Source: Liopterus haemorrhoidalis (taxonomy: Eukaryota; Arthropoda; Insecta; Coleoptera; Dytiscidae). From it: a stretch of 64,000 nucleotides of DNA. The notes beneath the pieces are model-generated. The model made no database searches. It was given only the letters and a program-made list of their open reading frames with translations, and was not told where the DNA came from. The position numbers and the translations under genes are program-made. The first letter of the stretch is position 1; every line of letters begins with the position of its first letter. The stretch covers positions 18,797,535 through 18,861,534 of the forward strand of contig OZ020616.1 in assembly GCA_963971575.1 (NCBI GenBank). Direction: 5' to 3'. Positions 45,233 to 55,870 of the stretch are shown piece after piece.

Positions 45233-46712
45233 GAATAATATAGGGTTATAAAAAGATGATTAGGTTTTTAAAAAAACAAACATACAGAAAGAATACAATT
45301 AAAAATATATCACGCATTAATTCGTTCCAAATTGGACTATGGGTGTATGGCTTTTCAACAGGCAAAAAGGACATATCTTACTATTTTAGAGCCAATTCAA
45401 AATCAAGCAATACGTATCTGTACAGGTGCAATGCGAACTAGTCCGATAGCGAGTATTTTGTGTGAGGTAAACCAAATCCCTCTTGATTATCGTAGAACAC
45501 AATTTACACTTTCTTACATCACTAACTTAGCCTATAATCCTAATATACCATTATTCAATGAGATTTTCACGACAAATAATGAAATAGTCTGTTTAAAAGA
45601 TGATCTCCCAATACATAGCAAAATTTTACAACAATTTTCTGATTTAAATATCTCGTTTCCGAACATACTGTCATACATACCAAACCGAATTCCACCTTGG
45701 ATCATTCACTCACCACAAATTATACTCAATCTAACTAAGTACCCAAAGGACACAACCCATCCAAATACTTACAAAAAGGTTTACCTCGAATTAATGGACA
45801 AATTCAAACAATTTCATGCCATTTATACTGATGGTTCAAAAATAAACTCTAAAACGGGAGCAGCAGTCGTTTTTACCATCTATCAGACATAACAAGTGTC
45901 TTTACAGCTGAAGTTTTTAGTATGCTAAAAGCAACGGAACTAATTAAAAAAACAGAAGATGGAAGATTAAATTTTATTATCCAAAGTGACTCGCTGAGTA
46001 CCATTTTAAGTATTTATCAACTCTATCCAAGAAACCATACCATCCGGAATATTAAAGAAAATATACACGATGCCATATGCCATGGGAAAAACATTATAAT
46101 CATGTGGATTCCATCACATATTGGAAACATGGAAACGAGAAAGCAGATCAAGCAGCAAAGCACTCTATTAATTTACCACCTTTAAATACACAGATCCCAG
46201 CCAATGATTTTAAAAATCATATTAAAATGAAAATACGTACAGAATGGGAAAAATGCTGGCAATTGTCACAGAACCACCTCAGATTGATAAAAGAAGATAC
46301 TAAAGAGTGGAAATGCAAAAAAGATCGTAAAGAACAAATAGTTTTAACCAGGATGCGTATTGGACACACGTTATTCACGCATAAATATATTTTCGATCAT
46401 CAAGAACCACCAGAATGTAACATCTGTGATAAAAAAATCACTGTTACCCATTTACTTATAGAATGTGAAAAGTATCATATACAAATCAAAAAATATAATA
46501 TACCATCAACGCTAAAGGAAGCTCTGAAGAATGTACATCAAGTTGAAGAAAATGTAATAAAATTCCTCAAAGATTGCCACCTATACAACAAAATATAATG
46601 TTAAATAAATTTGTATAAATCAATATTGTAAAAATTTAATGTACCGGGTGCCAATAACCTTAGTTCTTGAGACTCCCTAAATTAAATAAATAAAAAAAAA
46701 ATACAATGAAAT
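45233..46712 (+). pseudogene. Non-LTR retrotransposon: RT C-terminus, RNase H, zinc tail
   Basis: Frames encode the post-RT region (LDYGCMAFQQAKRTYLTILE from about 45325) and the RNase H start FHAIYTDGSKINSKTGAAVV with a catalytic Asp. After a shift at about 45890, EVFSMLKATELI brings the catalytic Glu, FIIQSDSLSTILSI the next Asp and IIMWIPSHIGN the closing motif; after a second shift comes GNEKADQAAKH. The tail has MRIGHTLFTHKYI and a zinc-binding ECNICDKKITVTHLLIECEK. The stop at about 46597 is followed by 'gtgccaataaccttagttc' and an A-rich tail. Only two frameshifts break about 430 codons, so the copy is fairly young. It is 5'-truncated within RT and related to the copies at 12.6-14.7 kb. 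Confidence 0.85.
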
Positions 46713-46963
46713 TATTTTAACTAATATATTCCAAAAATTTGTATTAAGAATGACACAAAAAATCAAAATGTAATGATAATAGGTGTGTTCGATTTGCACA
46801 TTTGCAGTTACTGTTTACTGCCGCGTTAAAAAAATCTGTTCGTTTTGTTTCGCAGTAACTGCAAATCTGTTCGATTTGTCGTAATTTACTGCCAGTTTAT
46901 GACGCTACTGCGAAAAAGTTACAGCTGCTTCTTTTGCGGATTATTTGTTACGGCTGTGTTTGT

Positions 46964-47266
46964 TTACCTTTTTGAGTTGGTACCATAGATAAAGAATAAA
47001 TGGTTGGTACTTTGTTTTTGACTTTTTGACAGGAATATGGCTAGCATATCTGTTTTGATATTTATACTATATTCTTTGATGGCTAATGTCTTACAAATTC
47101 TTTTTTTGAATATCCTGGGACAATAGTTTCTACAAAATATTTCAGTTTTTCTATCCTGGGGCATTTTGTAAACCTCGCAAATACAGTTCATAACTTTATC
47201 ATCCGAACTCGAAAAATCTAAATCTGAATCAGATGATTCTGGATTTGTTAATATTTCAAGTTCCAT
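46964..47266 (-). CDS. ORF in the TIR element, acidic N-terminus
   Basis: An intact 100-codon frame begins MELEILTNPESSDSDLDFSS. The acidic Ser/Asp-rich start is followed by MNCICEVYKMPQDRKTEIFC and a basic stretch CPRIFKKRICKTLAIKEYSI. The Cys-containing middle and acidic start recall the N-terminal region of Harbinger-type transposases or their partner proteins, but no catalytic motif is present. It is probably the surviving N-terminal part of a transposon protein. The hAT MITE lies only 35 bases upstream of the start codon, in the leader or promoter of this ORF. Confidence 0.4.
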   Translation of the reverse strand: MELEILTNPESSDSDLDFSSSDDKVMNCICEVYKMPQDRKTEIFCRNYCPRIFKKRICKTLAIKEYSINIKTDMLAIFLSKSQKQSTNHLFFIYGTNSKR

Positions 47267-47300
47267 TAAATATATCTAATATTTTTCACCCTTTCGACAC

Positions 47301-47622
47301 TAGGCTGACCAGATTTTTTTCACAGAAAAAGAGTATACTAAAAAAAAAAAAGTTACACTCCAAAAATTCAAATAATGAGCAAAAAACAGAGGTCCTCATT
47401 CAAAAATACTAGTGACGAGCAAAAAAAAGGTCTTCACTCCCAAAATAGAAGTGATGAGCAAAAGAAAAAGGTCCTCATTTCTAAACTAGAAGTAATAAAA
47501 ACAAGTGACCATCAAAAAAGAGGATATTCAGGTTTTTTGTTTTTTATAAAAAATAAGAGTATAGAAAATATTACTCAAAAAAGAGTATAATACCCTTAAA
47601 AAGAGTACGTCTGGTCACCCTA
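47301..47622. mobile_element. 322-bp hAT MITE carrying the ~37-bp minisatellite
   Basis: The ends 'taggctgaccagattttt' and 'gtctggtcaccct' plus 'a' are inverted, and the flanking octamers ttcgacac (47293-47300, 47623-47630) are identical. Inside, 47373-47500 consists of three or more tandem units 'agtgatgagcaaaaaaaagg' plus 'tcctcattcc' and variants, the same motif found in 8072-8282. Confidence 0.9.
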
Positions 47623-47970
47623 TTCGACACACAAGATAATCTCCGAACCAAATCATAAAAAGATTCTTAACCTGGAAAGTTATCTGACATTTAACATTTA
47701 CGTCAGACGTACTTCTTATTCTTTACGTATAAACAAATCGAACAGAAAATTAAACTCGCTGTATGTTACCAATTTTTAGTAGTAAACTCTAACTGCAGCG
47801 TTTTACTGCTAGCGTTTAGCAGTATAACGCGAAGGTGCAAATCGAACATACCTAAAGACAATTTATAACATCTGAACCTAAAAATATTAAAAATAACAAA
47901 ACGGCCAAAAGCACGATTCAAACGATAAAAATTACTACATTTCAGAATATAGTTCCGCTTAGAAGTTTGG

Positions 47971-48137
47971 TATAGCCAGTATAGCCTGTTTTTTGGTTTA
48001 AGCGAGACTAGATTTTGAATTCTAGTAACTTTTATCGTTTAAGTGAAGCTTTTGACACTTTAAAAGAAGAGCTCATGACAACTTACAAAAATGAAAATTC
48101 CAGTTAGTTCTGCTTAAACGTCTGAAATAGCCTATAG
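47971..48137 (+). mobile_element. Short TA MITE, complete
   Basis: Starts 'tatagcctgttttttggtttaagcg' and ends 'ttctgcttaaacgtctgaaatagcctata', nearly the same as 40830-41015. It sits directly after the nested complex and about 110 bp upstream of an exon. Confidence 0.8.
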
Positions 48138-48249
48138 TAGTACTTATTACCCAGAATAATCTTCCTTTTAATGTCGTGTCTAAATCGTGATAAATTAAAC
48201 AATATTTAATAAACTTTATATGTTTCTAACATTGTTTCTTTCGTTTCAG

Positions 48250-48306
48250 GATCAGGACCGCAGGGACCAAATTACTGCTAAGCAACGAAGAGAAATGTTT
48301 TACAGA
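48250..48306 (+). CDS. Coding exon 3 of the JAKMIP-like coiled-coil gene
   Basis: This 57-base exon follows the strong acceptor 'ttgtttctttcgtttcag' and ends at a GTAAGT donor (48307). It is 19 codons in phase 0: DQDRRDQITAKQRREMFYR, a highly charged helix that can extend the coiled coil of the previous exon. A micro-exon this short could arise by chance in 64 kb. The matching phase, good signals on both sides and high GC relative to the surroundings support it. Confidence 0.65.
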
Positions 48307-48709
48307 GTAAGTATAATAATTCACTTTGCAAGGGTCGCATGAAAAGAAATTCTGCCATAAGAAAACCCAAAAAATACTACAGAGAATACCTATGCCAGGT
48401 ACCTAGGTCAAAATGTTGCGTAATTTTCGTGATTGGAAAATATTAAGCCTCCATTACTGTTTGCAAAAACAGAACACCGCAGTACAGTAGTCTAAAGTCC
48501 CTAGATAAAGAAAGTAGCATATAGTGAGTGTGGCTGGGCCTATATCTTCAAACATAACTCATTTCCTGTGATGAAAACACTGTAGAGCAAATAAATCTAA
48601 ATATGACACATGCCCGCCAGTATTAAATTTAAAAATAGATTTTAAAATTGTATTTAAATATGCTAAGATTCTTATTTATTAATTTTTTTGTTTTTATTTA
48701 AATCCTAAC

Positions 48710-49028
48710 CAGGTCCGGCGGAAGTGGGCATTCAGGGCATACGGCGCATGCGGGCGCTTTTGTGAGGGGGGCGCTGCCGTTAGGCTCAGAAGGGCTCAAA
48801 ATTAATGTAAAAATAATTAGCGTAAGGTAATTTTGTAGCGAATACCTTTTTTTTAGGTCATAACTTGAATTTTAGAAGTGTGGGTTTTTGTTTCCAGGAC
48901 ATCACTTTATATAATATGTTTAAGAGAGCCCAGTTATAAAATCTTACCCAGGGCTCGAAAAAAGCTAGTTACGGCCCTGCCTGGTGGCGCTGATTTAAGT
49001 CTCGCCTACGACTCTCGCGCCGGCCCTG
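48710..49028. mobile_element. 319-bp hAT MITE
   Basis: The ends 'caggtccggcgg' and 'tcgcgccggccctg' (inverse) are flanked by atcctaac (48702-48709) and accctaac (49029-49036), 7 of 8 identical. A weak form of the shared 'ggtcataacttgaattttagaagtg' motif lies at 48856-48880. The open frame 48878-49165 runs out of the element and is not a gene. Confidence 0.85.
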
Positions 49029-49036
49029 ACCCTAAC

Positions 49037-50234
49037 TGTTTGTTGATTTTTATATGCTGTACTCAATTTGTTTTCGCGCGATTGTTCATACCGCAGCATC
49101 TCATTTTAGAAGCATGCTATTATTTTATCTCACATTGCATATATCTATATGTAAACTCCGCTTGAGTCGCACCCTAACGGTGACCGTAGTTTTGTATTAT
49201 CCATCAGAACGCATTTGGATACGGCCCAAAGCTGTGAAACATGGATGTGGCTTTGAGAATGAAATTTTCACGTAATCTACCTTGTATAGTTTGTCTACGT
49301 TTTGTCTACAATGGAATCAACCTAACATTGGCGCATTTTTGAAAAATGTTTTTGATTATCAATTTATAATTAATTTGTATTTTTACTTTCATCATCAATA
49401 AATTGCACTTTTTGTAAACAATTATTTTCCTGGTGTCACAAATCGCTAGTGTTGGCAATATCAACTCTAACCTAACTAAAGCTAAGTCACCGGTATATTT
49501 TTACTTCCATTCTGCCTATCCCTACCGTTGTCTCCATGGTTGACACTGTTGACTACATAGATTATATTGTCTACGCGATGTTTTGCATGTTAAGTAAACA
49601 AACCCAAATAAACGCATAGGCAATCATCTTTGCTGTGAAATTAGCTAACTTGGACACAAAGTATTGCATCTTGCCGAGAACGCACCAATAATGTTTATAG
49701 ATGTTAAGATTTGAATAAAATTATTTAACAGAATTTAAATTTCGCCAACATAAAGTAATAAAATTTTCTAGCAATAGGAGAAGCTGTGTTGCTATTCAAA
49801 CACTGGAGCACAAATCTGATGCCAGCTTCAACAAAGGTTTGCGGTAATTTCTTCATGTAGGGACTCTACAATAGACTATTTCTGTTGTATCTTGCAGAAG
49901 TTAGATACAACTACTGGATAGACGCATATGATCATAATTTTAATAACTTTCTAAGTATGTGATATTGTTGGTAACGCTGTCCTACAGTGTATTTTTTGGT
50001 TGATTTGTATGTGTTTGTAATGCAATACACCGACATAAACAAAAGAAATAACCTTGAATAGAATCAGATATGAATGTAGTTGTTGTTTTATTGCAAATGG
50101 CAATTGTTTTTAACTTCCACAACTCTAGGTTGACTTTTACTTTGAAAATAAATATGATATCCTAACTCGTAGTTCTCACATTATAATATAATTCATTAAA
50201 TACGAGATTAAGTTAAAAAAATTGCAGATTAACG
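49037..50234. other. Unannotated sequence
   Basis: No supported gene, RNA or bounded repeat in about 1.2 kb. Confidence 0.4.
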
Positions 50235-50780
50235 TCATAAAACTTTATTTATAAGAAATTATTTAACGTTTAAGTTATCACCTTACTGGCCTTCTATGGC
50301 TATGCATCGCTGCTAGTGTCTTTTTACTTCTGGAAACACATTTTGCACGTTTGGAAACAATTTTTGGAATCACTTTTAGATCAGTTTCCATTTTTGCTTC
50401 TTCTCTTCAATCGTTCGAAAATGCTTCCCTTTAACGAATTTCAGTTTTAGGAACATTGATTCTCACGGGGACAAGTCAGATGAATATATTGAGAGCTAGA
50501 GTGAATTTGTTCTTCGCCAAAAACTGCCGAACCACAACAAAATTGGGAACTGATGCATTGGCTTGATTGTTGAAATTGGTGAAAATGTTATAACAAGCCC
50601 CATATGATATTCTTAATTCTTCAGCAACCTCTCTAACATTCAACCGTCGATTGATGCGTATGGATTCGCGAAACTGGACAACGTTTCATCGGCTTAGAAA
50701 TTCAAGGCCTACGTCGATTTCTCATCATCCTTGATTGAATTTCTATTGTTTTTAAAAAACTCGAACAACTTAAATCAAGC
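50235..50780 (-). pseudogene. Decayed mariner remnant
   Basis: The minus strand shows pieces of a mariner transposase with many stops: NRRLNVREVAEELRIS-like sequence at about 50660-50610, a segment corresponding to the N-terminal helix-turn-helix and linker, and a C-terminal LFPK-like piece at about 50330. The identification rests on degenerate blocks and is tentative. Confidence 0.4.
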
Positions 50781-50892
50781 AGTTTGACTAAAAGCATCTT
50801 CTTCAAAAGCGGTTTTCATAAATTCAAGTGTCTCCAAATTTGAAACAAAATTTCTTCCCTCGGTTGGCCGCCAAAACTCACCCAAATGGAGT

Positions 50893-51258
50893 AGTTCTTT
50901 TCCATCCTCTCTAAAGGGTTATTCCAGTAATACTATCCTTTTCTTTCTTGGCAAGGTTGCCAACTGAAAAACACGCTGATAGTTGAAAACGCGGTACAAA
51001 TGGTTATTAATTTTCCCTAATACTTTTTCAATTTAATTTCAATAAATTATCAACAAAAGAATATAAAAATACGTGTAATATTTTGGAATTGGCGATTAGC
51101 CTCGTTGCAGAAATAGTCCGATGTAAAATAAATAAAATAAATAAACGCATAATATTTTGGGTTTATTAGCATATTTCACACTTTTACAATATTTGGCAAC
51201 ACTATCCACTTTCCCATAAGAGCAATACTGCATTCTAACGTTTGAACGGATTATAAAT
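50893..51258. mobile_element. TA MITE (GTCCGTTCAAAGG family) with an inserted SINE tail
   Basis: The segment begins 'ggagtagttcttttccatcctct', inverse of a stretch near the right end of 23239-23564, and ends 'tactgcattctaacgtttgaacggat' before TATA. A SINE fragment interrupts it between duplicated 'taatattttgg' sequences. Confidence 0.7.
51087..51154 (+). repeat. 5'-truncated tRNA-derived SINE tail
   Basis: 'ggcgattagcctcgttgcagaaatagtccgatgta' plus an AAATAAATA-type tail matches the 3' end of the SINE at 63140-63385. It is bounded by an 11-base duplication taatattttgg (51076-51086 and 51155-51165). Confidence 0.8.
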
Positions 51259-51369
51259 AAGAGGGTTACCTGTTATGTTTTTACAAACAACCACTAGCTG
51301 TCAATATTCAAATGTGTCATTACTATATTCGTAAAATTTGACATTTGTTATTGTGAAACCAGTGGCAGC

Positions 51370-51778
51370 TTATAAATTGACTGAGTAGTTTGCTCACAGT
51401 GAGCGTTTAAAAAAGCAAGTTTGTGAAAAAATGGATATTACTCGTGAAGGCTTTCGTTGGTTGATTTTTTACGATTTTAGTAAATGCCTAACTCAACAAA
51501 AATGCATAGATTCGTTTTGTTAAACTTTTGGTAATGAAGCACTATCAGAAAAGACTGTTTACAATAGGTTAGGAGAATTTCGTCGTGGTCGTGCATCCGT
51601 CAGTGATGAATCTCATGAAGGTCGATCAAAATCGGTTGTGATTCAAAAAAACATCGATACTGTGCGCAAAATGATTGAAGAAGATCGGCATGTGACTTAC
51701 CGTGAGATAGGGGCATCCTTTGGTATATCGCAGACTGCAATACATTCGATTTTGCATGATCATTTAGCTGTGTTAATA
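51370..51778 (+). pseudogene. Mariner transposase N-terminal part, plus strand
   Basis: From the ATG at 51431 the frame gives MDITREGFRWLIFYDFSKCL, KTVYNRLGEFRRGRASVSDE (helix-turn-helix and linker), RHVTYREIGASFGISQTAIH and HDHLAV, with one internal stop near 51522. At 51779 it abuts, head-to-head, the C-terminal end of an opposite-strand copy of the same family. The catalytic domain is therefore absent from this strand. Confidence 0.85.
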
Positions 51779-52600
51779 TTCTGAAAATATTCGGTTTTAA
51801 GATTTATACACTTTTGCATGCGTTCAAACCAATTCTCGAAGCATTTTTTCTACTCTGTTGGAATCTCAAAAACAGGTGAATACGGGCAATGAGACATTAA
51901 TTCGATGTTTTTCTTCTTCAAATAATCAATTGTTTGACGTGCTGTGTGGGAGTTTGCATTGTCCTGATGAAGAATGATGCGACGTTTTTGGTTGTTTTCC
52001 TGATTTTAACGATGACTTCTGCCAAACAAATTGTTGTATACCATTCAGCATTAAATGTTCTCCGATCCTCTAAAGGTATGGTTGCGACATGTCCAGTACA
52101 ACCGAAAAAACAAGCGAACAATTTCTTGGAAGCGCTTGGAGAACGAACAACTTTTATGGGTTTCGGTTCATCTTGGAAGACCCAAACAGTGGATTGTTGC
52201 TTAGTTTCCGGTTTATATGAATAAATCCAACTTTCGTCACATGTAATGATATTTTATACAAATATTGCAGTGCCTAGGTTGATTTTTTATTAGCATTCCC
52301 TTACGCCAATCAACACGAGTCTTTTTTTGAGCTTCGGTCAAATTATGCGGAATCAATCGGGAACAGATCTTTTTCACAGCTAAATATTCATGCAAAATCG
52401 AATGTATTGCAGTCTGTGAATTGTCACTTACTTTGGCATAAAGGATGCCTCTATCGCGCGGTAAGTCACATGCCGATCTTCTTCAATCATTTTGCGTACA
52501 GCATCGATTTTTTTTTAATCACAACCGATTTTGGTCGACCTTCACGAGATTCATCACTGACGGACGCACGACCACGACGAAATTCTGCAAACTAATTATA
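51779..52600 (-). pseudogene. Mariner transposase, minus strand, nearly full but broken
   Basis: From about 52600 on the minus strand: EFRRGRASVSDESREGRPKS, EEDRHVTYRAIEASF, then CDESWIYSYKPETKQQSTVW (first catalytic Asp), FGCTGHVATIPLEDRRTFNA, NAEWYTTICLAEV, a decayed catalytic block (QDNANSHTA-like, about 51965-51935) and the end FRELV/THAKVYKS (about 51840-51800). Several frameshifts and stops disable it. It is the same family as 11670-12133 and the plus-strand fragment next to it. The N-terminal first ~40 residues are missing at 52600. Confidence 0.85.
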
Positions 52601-52727
52601 AACCCTCGTATTAAAGATATGTACCCGATTAAAAGAGGCTTACATCGTTGCCCCCACAGAACTCAATCCTTTTGATATTTACATAATATGTGGGATAGGT
52701 GAATGTTTTCCTAGCTTATGCTGAGAA

Positions 52728-52825
52728 AGTTCCAGTATAATAATAATATTAGGTGCGCCCAACTCCCGTCAGGAGTGGGTATTCCCAGTACTCGCCAGGT
52801 GTTGTCGAAAACACTTACGGCAATA
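52728..52825. repeat. GC-richer dispersed segment, SINE-like
   Basis: 'gtgcgcccaactcccgtcaggagtggg' and 'tactcgccaggtgttgtcgaaaac' stand out from the AT-rich flanks and sit between ATA-rich runs. It resembles a small SINE or repeat fragment; no second copy was found. Confidence 0.3.
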
Positions 52826-53249
52826 ATAATAGTAAATGTTTATTGTCTTATTTACCTAATATCTTAATTGGGAAATTATGCGTAGGTTGGCAATATATGT
52901 AACACAAATTGGATATGTAGACAAAGTCATACTTATACAGAAACCTGTACAGGAACTGGTAAAATTTGAAGAAAAAAAAATGTTTATTTATTGTATTCTT
53001 TCCTGAATTATATATTTCCATTATAATGTCAAACAAGAAGCGGAGGTCAACATGTGTTAAAATAGAAAAAAACTATTACCAACTGGATTTTTGGGATAGA
53101 GAATTGTATTTATTACAAAACGAAAATATTGCTCCAGCAAATTTTACATTTAATCATATCTATTATTTTCAGAACATTTTCTTAAGGGAGGGGGGTACGT
53201 GAGCCAGATTATTTTTTTGAAGGGCTCACGTATAAAATCTTTCAATTAT
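52826..53249. other. Unannotated sequence
   Basis: No supported feature; the overlapping short open frames (52848-53202) have no domain. Confidence 0.4.
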
Positions 53250-53344
53250 CGTACATATATAATTAGCAAGTGTGTGTATGTGATCTGGGTAACATAGTGA
53301 CGTCATTTTTTCCTAAGGTTCTCGTGATTGGCTAACTGGGGACT

Positions 53345-54410
53345 CTTAAGGTCTCTTGATGGACAGGTATTTTGCAGATATATTCTCTAAGAATCTATGA
53401 ATATAATTACATATAGAAATGTGTAGGATTTCGTAGGCATAAACAAGAAACTATAGATACCCCTATATGATTTGACCGATATGAACAATATTTTGCAGAT
53501 TTATTCCCTAAGAAACTGCGAATAAATTATCATATAGAAATGTCTAGGGTTTCGTAGGCATAATCAAGAAACTCAAGACATTCCTACATTCTTTGACTGA
53601 TATGAACAATATTCTGCAGATTTATTTTCCAAGAATCTACAAATATAATTATTAACAGAAATGTCTAGGGTCGTAGGCATAAACCAGAAACTAAAGACAT
53701 TCCTATATCCTATGATCGATATGAAAAATATTTTGCAGATTTAATTTCTAAGAATTTGCGGATAAAATAACGTATAGAAATGTCTAGGGTTTCGTAGGCA
53801 CAAACAAGAAACTCTTGACACTCCTATATCCTATGATCGATATGAACAATATTTTGCATATTTATTTCCTAAGAATCTGCAGATAAAATATCGTATATAA
53901 ATGTCTAGGATTTCGTAGGCATAAACAAGAAACTCTAGACACTTCTACATTCTTTGACTGATATGAACAATGTTTTGCAGATTTATTTTCTAAGAATCTA
54001 CAAATATAATTATTTACAGAAATGTCTAGGGTTTCGTAGGCATAAACAAGAAACTCAAGACATTGCTATATGATCGATATGAAAAATATTTTGCAGATTT
54101 ATTCTCTAAAAAACTGCGAATAAAATTACAATTAAAATGTTTAGGGTTTCGTAGGTATATAAGAGAAACTCTAGGCACGCCTTTATCCTTTAACCGATAT
54201 GAACAATATTTTGCAGATTTATTCTCTAAGAATCTACAAATATAATTATATATAGAAATATTTAGGATTTCATAGGCATAAAAAAGAAACTTTAGACACC
54301 CTTATATCCTTTGAACGATATGAACAATATTTTGCAGATTTATTCTCTAAGAATCTACAAATATAATTACATACATAAATGTCTAGGGTTTCGTAGGCGT
54401 AAATTAACGT
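53345..54410 (+). repeat. 121-bp tandem array, nine units
   Basis: The marker 'ttttgcaga' recurs at 53370, 53491, 53612, 53731, 53852, 53973, 54089, 54209 and 54330, a spacing of 116-121. Each unit reads roughly 'ctagggtttcgtaggcataa' then 'acaagaaactc', 'gatatgaacaatattttgca' and 'tttattctctaagaatctac'. The open frame at 54063-54245 is chance. Confidence 0.9.
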
Positions 54411-55503
54411 CTCAAATTATTTTAATTTTAACAATATAAATGTAATGTACTGAGTAAAAATGAATCGTTTTCCCATCTTAAAAAGTTCATGAATAAATAA
54501 TCAAACTATATAATTAGCAAGTGTCTATATGTAGTGTCGGTAACATTTTGACGTCAATTTTTTCTAAGGTTCTCTTTATTGGCTGAAAGGTGACAGCCTC
54601 TCCCGTGATTGTTTAATGGGTGATATCCTGTCCCGTGATTCGTTGACCGGCGATGAAATTAATATACGTTAAAAAATAAAACCAAATACACATACAAACA
54701 ATTCAAATTTTTATATTATAAATCCGTCATTGTTGACGGGTAATAACCTAGTACTATTATAATTATTATCATTCATAGCACTTTTATCACTAAGCTTTCA
54801 AAAATCCCATAATATAAAAGGCAACGTCTCTCTATCTGCCTGTCTGTGTATGTATGTGCGCTTTTCACGACCCGATTTTCATGCGGATTTTTTCTAACTG
54901 TAGCTACATCATATGGTTAGATTTTCGGCCATGTTTTATTAAAATCGGTTCAGCAGTTCCAAAGTTAAAACTATATTTGTACGAGCAGGTAAAACGAAAT
55001 CCATGTCTTCTGTATATATTTAGCGCATTTTCTTGAAATTATCAGCGTCAACATTTCGTCAGCTTAAGAATCAAATTAATTCACAATTTATACACTAATC
55101 AAAATTGAAAGATCTTTGAATATTTCTTCAGTAGTTCCGAAGATAAAATGCTATTTGTGCCTGTCCGTGATACAAAATTCATCTTTTTGGTTTATATATA
55201 ACGTATAACTCGAGAACTGCTGATCTGATTTTCATGCATTGTTTTCCATCTGTAGCTACGTCATCCGGTTAGATTTGAGGTTTTGCTTTATTAAAATCGG
55301 TTCAGGGTTCAAGTTATAATTATATTTAAACGCGCGGATAATATTAAAACTATCTTTTAGGTTTATATTTGACGCATTTTCTTGAAATCATTAGTAACAA
55401 CATATATGTTTTCAGTCAAACTTGATACACGATTTATACACTAACCAGGATTGAAAGAATTTTTTAAATCTGTTCAATAGTTTCCAAATTTACGATAATA
55501 TTA

Positions 55504-55845
55504 TTGGGAGTTGGTGTACTCATAATGTTGAGGGACATAAACCTGCCAACATTATGTAATGAAACACTCTTACTGGTGAACAGTTTCTATGCAGTAGAGG
55601 CCACCATTATAACTGATTGTGATATAGGTATAAAGGTGGTGATCTCTAGAATTACGATTATACCTACAATTTTACCATTTCAGTTCAAGTGGCTCCAATT
55701 TCCTGCCAGGGTTTGTTTTGCAATGGCTATTAATAAATCACAGGGTTTATCCTGCGACTTGAAGTTTATCCTGAAGATAGCTGGCGTTGACTTGCGAAAT
55801 TTCACCAATTATAGTGCCACAAAGCAAACAAGTGAAAATATGTGA
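55504..55845 (+). pseudogene. Helitron (Pif1-like) helicase C-terminal fragment
   Basis: A 113-codon open frame encodes GVGVLIMLRDINLPTLCNET, then VEATIITDCDIGIKVVISRI, PFQFKWLQFPARVCFAMAIN and KSQGLS. These follow the order of the C-terminal helicase motifs V and VI of Helitron/Pif1 proteins (L.RN..P..GLCNGTR; IPR; PFQ..R.QFP....FAMTINKSQGQ). After KSQGLS the usual 'GVDL...SHGQLYVA.SR' is garbled to AGVDLRNFTNYSATKQTSEN. No ATPase Walker motifs are present upstream, so this is a 3' remnant. Its continuous frame makes it one of the younger remnants here. A host PIF1 gene is excluded by the Helitron-style residues and the lack of the N-terminal half. Confidence 0.75.
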
Positions 55846-55870
55846 ACTAATTTGAAAAATTTTAGGGGTG

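Larger units (their letters stand above)
46782..47852 (-). mobile_element. TIR element with TA target sites, Harbinger/ISL2EU-like
   Basis: Ends 'ggtgtgttcgatttgcac' and 'gtgcaaatcgaacatacc' are inverted with one mismatch and sit between TA dinucleotides. Excluding the nested hAT MITE it is about 740 bp. Subterminal 'actgc' motifs recur in both arms. The class is inferred from the TIR style and the acidic-start ORF. Confidence 0.7.
45213..47970. mobile_element. Nested complex: TA MITE split by a retroelement, a Harbinger/ISL2EU-like element and a hAT MITE
   Basis: The outermost layer is a TA MITE of the TTTAAGCGGAACTAA family: its start 'ggtcatttctttggtttaag' at 45213, a middle piece at 46713-46780 ('gtattaagaatgacacaaaa') and its end at 47853-47970 ('gttccgcttagaagtttgg'). 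A non-LTR element (45233-46712) and a TIR element (46782-47852) interrupt it. The latter is itself interrupted by a hAT MITE (47301-47622). Confidence 0.8.
26852..48249 (+). other. 21.4-kb intron between in-view exons 2 and 3
   Basis: It begins GTAAGTTATT and ends TTTCGTTTCAG. It contains the large tandem array, a PIF/Harbinger element, a transposon-derived gene and the nested complex, each annotated separately. No further exon of the gene was recognised inside it. Confidence 0.5.
53250..55870 (+). mobile_element. Helitron-like region: tandem array plus helicase fragment
   Basis: Two direct copies of 'tatataattagcaagtgtg..gacgtca..tttctaaggttctc' (53256-53340 and 54507-54590) flank an array of 121-bp units. 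Downstream come 'ggcaacgtctctctatctgcctgtctgtg' at 54826 and, at 55504-55845, a Pif1-type helicase C-terminus typical of Helitron RepHel proteins. The grouping is inferred from proximity. The termini (5'-TC, CTRR-3') were not located. Confidence 0.55.

Noticed and set aside
53345..54410. 121-bp array considered as a CRISPR or a coding repeat protein
   Set aside because: The whole unit repeats with no spacers, and stop codons occur in each frame in most units.
55504..55845. Host PIF1 helicase gene
   Set aside because: Only C-terminal motifs remain and the residues are of the Helitron type; no Walker motifs or introns lead to an upstream half.
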